Assembly (NCBI RefSeq): GCF_014651055.1
Contig: NZ_BMWD01000004.1
Location: 154,001 to 218,000 of the forward strand
Reading direction: 5' to 3'
Length of the DNA: 64,000 nt
Source: Streptomyces fructofermentans
GTDB lineage: Bacteria > Actinomycetota > Actinomycetes > Streptomycetales > Streptomycetaceae
Positions 60,801 through 64,000 of this stretch are shown here, in pieces; within the stretch, counting starts at the first letter, position 1; the number at the start of each line of letters is the position of its first letter. The translations under genes and the position numbers were made by a program. Under the pieces are notes generated by a model. It was not told the origin of the DNA. It saw only the letters and a program-made list of their open reading frames with translations, and made no database searches.

Positions 60801-61472
60801 ATGGCGGTCACCGATGAGGCGATCGAAAAGATCAAGGAAATGATCGTCTCCGGCGCACTGCGTCCCGGCGACCGGCTCCCGAAGGAGAGTGAACTCGCCG
60901 CCGATCTGGGCCTGTCCCGCAACTCACTGCGCGAGGCGGTCCGCGCGCTGTCCCTGATCCGCATCCTGGACGTCCGGCAGGGCGACGGGACCTACGTCAC
61001 GAGCCTGGACCCGCAACTCCTGCTGGAGGCGCTGAGCTTCGTCGTGGACTTCCACCGCGACGACACGGTCCTGGAGTTCCTCGCGGTGCGCCGCATCCTG
61101 GAGCCGGCCGCGACCGGGATGGCCGCGCTCTGCATCAGCGAGCGGCAACTGGACACTCTCACAAGCCAGTTGGAGGCACTCGGCGACGCCCCCACCGTGG
61201 AGGAACTCGTCGCCTGCGACCTGGAGTTCCACCGCAGCATCGTGCAGAGCGCGGGCAACTCCGTGCTCTGCTCACTGCTCGACGGACTCTCGGGACCCAC
61301 CACCCGGGCCCGCGTCTGGCGCGGTCTGACGCAGGAGGACGCGGTGAGCCGCACGCTGTACGAGCACCGGGCCATCCTCGCCGCCCTGCGCGACCGGGAC
61401 GCCGAGGCCGCCCGGTCGTGGGCCACCGTCCACATCGCCAGCGTGGAGCAGTGGCTGCGCACCACGCTCTGA
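60801..61472 (+). CDS. GntR-family (FadR subfamily) regulator
   Basis: This 223-residue protein has an N-terminal GntR winged HTH (AIEKIKEMIVSGALRPGDRLPKESELAADLGLSRNSLREAVRALSLIRILDVRQGDGTYV) and a helical FCD ligand domain (VLEFLAVRRILEPAATGMAA, then VACDLEFHRSIVQSAGNSVLCSLLDGL and LYEHRAILAALRDRDAEAARSWATVHI) whose Asp/His residues usually hold a metal. GGGAGG lies seven bases before ATG 60801; GTG 60783 is an alternative. A perfect palindrome over its own promoter suggests autorepression. No metabolic gene is linked, so its wider targets are unknown; such regulators control carboxylic-acid or sugar-acid pathways. Confidence 0.9.
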   Translation: MAVTDEAIEKIKEMIVSGALRPGDRLPKESELAADLGLSRNSLREAVRALSLIRILDVRQGDGTYVTSLDPQLLLEALSFVVDFHRDDTVLEFLAVRRILEPAATGMAALCISERQLDTLTSQLEALGDAPTVEELVACDLEFHRSIVQSAGNSVLCSLLDGLSGPTTRARVWRGLTQEDAVSRTLYEHRAILAALRDRDAEAARSWATVHIASVEQWLRTTL

Positions 61473-61643
61473 ACGGCACCCGCCCGCGCACGGCGCCGCC
61501 CCGCCCGCGCACGGGGCGCGGCCCGCCACGGCCCCGGCCGCACGGTCGCCGCGGTCGTCCGACGTATGTCACCGCCCCGGCCGGCGGCCCGGACCAACGC
61601 CTCGGAACCCGGTCGAAGTTGGGTCGGGACCACGGGAACAGCT

Positions 61644-61690
61644 CGGATGACTGCGGGGTGTTCCGAGGTGGTGAACGGGGCAGTCATCCG
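61644..61690. promoter_or_regulatory. 11-bp inverted repeat upstream of the PAC2 gene
   Basis: CGGATGACTGC and GCAGTCATCCG are perfect arms separated by 25 bases, ending 91 bases before the PAC2 gene. TAAGGT at 61738-61743 could be the -10 box. The long spacer suggests two half-sites of a looping or dimer-of-dimers regulator rather than an RNA hairpin. Confidence 0.45.
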
Positions 61691-61781
61691 GTCACTCCCC
61701 CATTCGAGGGGGCTGCGGGCGCCCCCCGTGCACGCCGTAAGGTTGGGGCGTACGCGAGGGCACGTCGGAAGGAGGTACTGG

Positions 61782-62819
61782 GTGATCGAGCTCGAAGGGG
61801 TTCCCGAGCTGGTCGACCCGGTCATGGTGGCCGCGTTCGAGGGCTGGAACGACGCCGGCGACGCCGCCTCCGCCGCGGTCGCGCATCTGGACAGGGAATG
61901 GAAGGGCGAGGTGTTCGCGGCGCTCGACGCCGAGGACTACTACGACTTCCAGGTGAACCGGCCCACCGTCTGGCTGGACGGCGGTGTCCGCAAGATCACC
62001 TGGCCGACGACGAGGCTGTCGGTGATCAGGGTGGGCGGCGAGAAGCCGCGCGACCTGGTGCTGGTCAGGGGCATAGAGCCGTCGATGCGCTGGCGCTCGT
62101 TCTGCAACGAGCTGCTGGGCTTCGCCCATGAGCTGGGCGTCGAGCTGGTGGTGATCCTGGGCGCACTGCTCGGCGACACCCCGCACACCCGTCCGGTCCC
62201 GGTCAGCGGCGTGACGTCCGACGCGGACCTGGCGCGCACGATGGACCTGGAGGAGACCAAGTACGAGGGTCCGACGGGCATCGTCGGCATCCTCCAGGAG
62301 GCGTGCACGCACGCGGGCGTGCCGGCGGTCTCGCTCTGGGCGGCCGTGCCGCACTACGTGTCGCAGCCGCCCAACCCGAAGGCGACGCTGGCCCTCCTGA
62401 ACCGCCTGGAGGACCTCATCGACCTGCGCATCCCGCTGGGCGAGCTGCCCGAGGACGCGCGCGCCTGGCAACTGGGCGTGGACCAGCTGGCGGCCGAGGA
62501 CAGCGAGGTCGCCGAGTACGTGCAGACGCTGGAGGAGGCGCGGGACACCGCCGAGCTGCCCGAGGCGTCGGGCGAGGCGATCGCCCGCGAATTCGAGCGC
62601 TATCTGCGCAGACGGGACGGCGGCGGTCCGACCGGCCCCGCGCCCGGCGGGCACGCCACCGCGGACGGCAGCGACAGCGTGCCGTATCTGCGGGACAGCC
62701 CCGGCGGCCGGACCAGGCCCCCGAAGCCGCCCAGGCCGGAGCAGGAGAGCGGACCCGGATCGGGGTCCGGTTCGGGACCGGAGTCCGAGAGGGACGACGA
62801 GGACACGCCCGAGGGCTGA
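61782..62819 (+). CDS. PAC2-family protein
   Basis: This 345-residue protein belongs to the PAC2 (proteasome assembly chaperone 2-like) family found across actinobacteria. Family blocks are LVDPVMVAAFEGWNDAGDAASAAVAHL, YDFQVNRPTVWLDGGVRKITWPTTRL, ELVVILGALLGDTPHTRPVPVSG and GPTGIVGILQEACTHAGVPAVSLWAAVPHYVSQPPNPKATLALLNRL. The last 65 residues are disordered, Pro/Gly/Ser-rich (SGPGSGSGSGPESERDDEDTPEG). AAGGAGG precedes GTG 61782. The biochemical role in bacteria is unknown; the name reflects a eukaryotic homologue. It is convergent with mshC. Confidence 0.9.
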   Translation: MIELEGVPELVDPVMVAAFEGWNDAGDAASAAVAHLDREWKGEVFAALDAEDYYDFQVNRPTVWLDGGVRKITWPTTRLSVIRVGGEKPRDLVLVRGIEPSMRWRSFCNELLGFAHELGVELVVILGALLGDTPHTRPVPVSGVTSDADLARTMDLEETKYEGPTGIVGILQEACTHAGVPAVSLWAAVPHYVSQPPNPKATLALLNRLEDLIDLRIPLGELPEDARAWQLGVDQLAAEDSEVAEYVQTLEEARDTAELPEASGEAIAREFERYLRRRDGGGPTGPAPGGHATADGSDSVPYLRDSPGGRTRPPKPPRPEQESGPGSGSGSGPESERDDEDTPEG

Positions 62820-62826
62820 CATCCGT

Positions 62827-62907
62827 GGAGGGGCGGTGCGCTGCCGGCGCGCCGCCCCTCCGGCCTTTGCGCCACGGAGGGGCGGGCCGCCCACGGGCCC
62901 GCCCCTC
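62827..62907 (+). terminator. Two tandem GC-rich terminators after the PAC2 gene
   Basis: The first hairpin pairs GGAGGGGCGG (62827-62836) with CCGCCCCTCC (62852-62861). The second pairs GAGGGGCGGGC (62877-62887) with GCCCGCCCCTC (62897-62907). The stems are similar in sequence and look duplicated. Confidence 0.75.
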
Positions 62908-62921
62908 TGCCGACGACGGGA

Positions 62922-62984
62922 CCGGGCGCGGGGCGCGGGATCGGATGCGGAGCCCCGGGCGCGGGGCGCGGAACCGGGCGCGGG
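62922..62984. repeat. GC-rich direct repeats in the PAC2-mshC gap
   Basis: CCGGGCGCGGGGCGCGG occurs exactly at 62922-62938 and 62955-62971, with a partial third copy at 62974-62984. The gap 62820-63235 shows no gene. Confidence 0.7.
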
Positions 62985-63122
62985 ACGTACGGTGCCCAAC
63001 GGCGTCGCGGCCCGCACGAGTGGTGCGGTCGGGGCACTGCGGGTCCCGGGCGCACGACGGCCGGGACCGGGCGGGCGCACGAGCGGGCGCGCAGACGGTC
63101 GGTCGGTCGTCGGACGGCCACC

Positions 63123-63180
63123 GGGAACGACGCGGAACGCCGGCCGGGCTCGCGCCCGACCGGCGTTCCGCGTCGTTCCG
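63123..63180 (-). terminator. Giant terminator hairpin after mshC
   Basis: A 21-bp outer stem (63123-63143 with 63160-63180; core GACGCGGAACGCCGG), one C/A mismatch, a five-base inner stem CGGGC/GCCCG and a TCGC loop form one 58-nt hairpin. It lies 56 bases past the mshC stop on the minus strand. Confidence 0.85.
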
Positions 63181-63230
63181 TATCGCTCCGTGCGGCTCTG
63201 TACCGTTCTATGCCGCTCTATGCCGCTCTA
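63171..63230. repeat. Degenerate 10-bp tandem repeat next to the mshC stop
   Basis: Six decamers in register follow the pattern T(G/A)(C/T)CG(C/T)TC(T/C)(A/G), e.g. TATCGCTCCG, TACCGTTCTA and TGCCGCTCTA twice. The array runs from the terminator hairpin to within six bases of the mshC stop and forms its 3' untranslated region. Confidence 0.8.
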
Positions 63231-63235
63231 CGGCC

Positions 63236-64000
63236 TCAGAGAGCCACGCCCAGCAGGGCGTCCACGGAGCGCGACACGACGCCGGGGGCGCCTTCGTCCG
63301 TGCCGCCCCGCTCCTCCTGGAGGAGGGCCCAGCGGTCTACGGCCGCGAGCGCCGCCGGGGCGTCGAGGTCGTTCGAGAGGGCCTCGCGGATCTCGTCGAC
63401 GAGCGCGTCGGCGGGCGGTCCGTCGGGCCGCGACACGGCGGCCCGCCAGCGGTCGAGCCGGGCGAGCGCGTCCTGGAGCACCTGGTCGGTCCACTCCCAG
63501 TCGGCCCGGTAGTGGTGGGCGAGCAGGGCGAGCCGGATCGCGGCCGGGTCGACCCCGTCTCGGCGCAGCGCGGACACGAAGACCAGGTTGCCCTTGGACT
63601 TGGACATCTTCTCGCCGTCGAGCGCCACCATGCCGGTGTGCACGTACGCCTTGGCCATCGGGAACTCGCCGGTCAGCGCCTGGGCGTGGGAGGCGCCCAT
63701 CTCGTGGTGCGGGAAGGCGAGGTCGGACCCGCCGCCCTGGACGTCGAAGCCCATGCCGAGGTGGTCGAGCGCGATCGCGACGCACTCGATGTGCCAGCCG
63801 GGCCGGCCCGGTCCGAGCGAACCGCCGTCCCAGCTCGGCTCGCCCTCGCGGGCGGCCATCCACAGCATCGGGTCGAGCGGGTTCTTCTTGCCCGGACGGT
63901 CCGGGTCGCCGCCGCGCTCGGCGGACAGCACCCGCATCGCGGCGGCGTCCAGGTGGGACACCCCGCCGAAGTGGGGGTCCGCCTCGACGGAGAAGTAGAC
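63236..64000 (-). CDS. mshC: Mycothiol ligase MshC (cysteine:GlcN-Ins ligase), 5'-truncated
   Basis: This is the C-terminal 254 residues of a cysteinyl-tRNA-synthetase-like enzyme that joins cysteine to GlcN-inositol in mycothiol synthesis. [65 protein letters not shown] contains the zinc-site cysteine and histidines and is MshC-like (true CysRS has a longer C-terminal domain). The ATP motif is [15 protein letters not shown]. The C-terminus is short (ALLGVAL) without an anticodon-binding domain, also as in MshC. The frame is open to the window edge ([17 protein letters not shown]); the start lies outside. A giant hairpin terminates it. Confidence 0.92.
   Translation of the reverse strand, partial: VYFSVEADPHFGGVSHLDAAAMRVLSAERGGDPDRPGKKNPLDPMLWMAAREGEPSWDGGSLGPGRPGWHIECVAIALDHLGMGFDVQGGGSDLAFPHHEMGASHAQALTGEFPMAKAYVHTGMVALDGEKMSKSKGNLVFVSALRRDGVDPAAIRLALLAHHYRADWEWTDQVLQDALARLDRWRAAVSRPDGPPADALVDEIREALSNDLDAPAALAAVDRWALLQEERGGTDEGAPGVVSRSVDALLGVAL

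Noticed and set aside
1..64000. tRNA, rRNA, insertion sequence, prophage or biosynthetic gene cluster
   Set aside because: Reading both strands I found no CCA-ended cloverleaf, transposase, integrase, phage structural or PKS/NRPS gene; a tRNAscan or antiSMASH run would settle this.

Overview
This is chromosomal DNA of a Streptomyces or a very close relative. Codon third positions are almost all G or C, GTG starts and ATGA/GTGA stop-start overlaps are common, and several genes look leaderless. Gene content is typical of the genus: a conservon, mycothiol synthesis, the Pup-proteasome, and gylR-glpFKD. From memory the order matches the S. coelicolor SCO162x-SCO166x core region. I see no IS element, prophage, CRISPR array, rRNA or tRNA, so this is mostly core genome with an accessory nitrogen-catabolism insert.

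Layout. 1-3.8 kb: the end of a siderophore-interacting flavoprotein, a DrrA/DrrB-type ABC exporter and its probable PadR repressor. 4.0-5.6 kb: an APC-family permease. 6.1-7.0 kb: an RluA-type pseudouridine synthase. 7.0-11.75 kb: a five-gene conservon (cvnE-D-C-B-A, minus strand) ending in a CYP157-like P450 that lacks the ExxR motif. 12.2-20.0 kb: a TetR regulator divergent from two DUF1989 genes, a urea/guanidine carboxylase and allophanate hydrolase. 20.3-28.4 kb (minus): an Mtr4/HelY-like helicase, a DAG-kinase-like protein, tatC, tatA, a small membrane protein, a zinc-ribbon protein, pafC and pafB. 28.6-40.3 kb: two FKBP isomerases, pafA, an MFS transporter with a divergent LacI regulator, prcA, prcB, a decayed HNH endonuclease, pup, dop and the proteasomal ATPase arc. 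40.8-46.3 kb: ferredoxin, a secreted protein, trmI, an M50 protease, a RecB/Cas4-like nuclease and a NarL-type response regulator. 46.5-50.9 kb: two orphan peptide-binding lipoproteins and a HAD phosphatase. 51.5-55.1 kb: metH. 55.3-60.5 kb: gylR, glpF, glpK, glpD. 60.8-64 kb: a FadR-type regulator, a PAC2 protein and the truncated mshC.

How the genes work together. The permease at 4 kb and the carboxylase operon at 13 kb share an almost identical 22-bp palindrome (ATTTCTGTC-N4-GACAGAAAT) although they lie 9 kb apart. One regulator, most simply the TetR protein beside the second site, probably controls uptake and breakdown of one substrate. The paired DUF1989 genes make guanidine at least as likely a substrate as urea. 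The Pup system is complete: tag, ligase, depupylase, ATPase and both core subunits. Pup already ends in Gly-Gly-Glu. The small gene upstream of prcB is homology-like across three reading frames and appears to be a broken HNH endonuclease whose tail still overlaps the prcB start. In the glycerol cluster a GTTCG-N7-CGAAC-type site lies before both gylR and glpF.

Functions are inferred by reading the sequence; no database search was run. Where a start was moved, the entry gives the ribosome-binding or coupling evidence.
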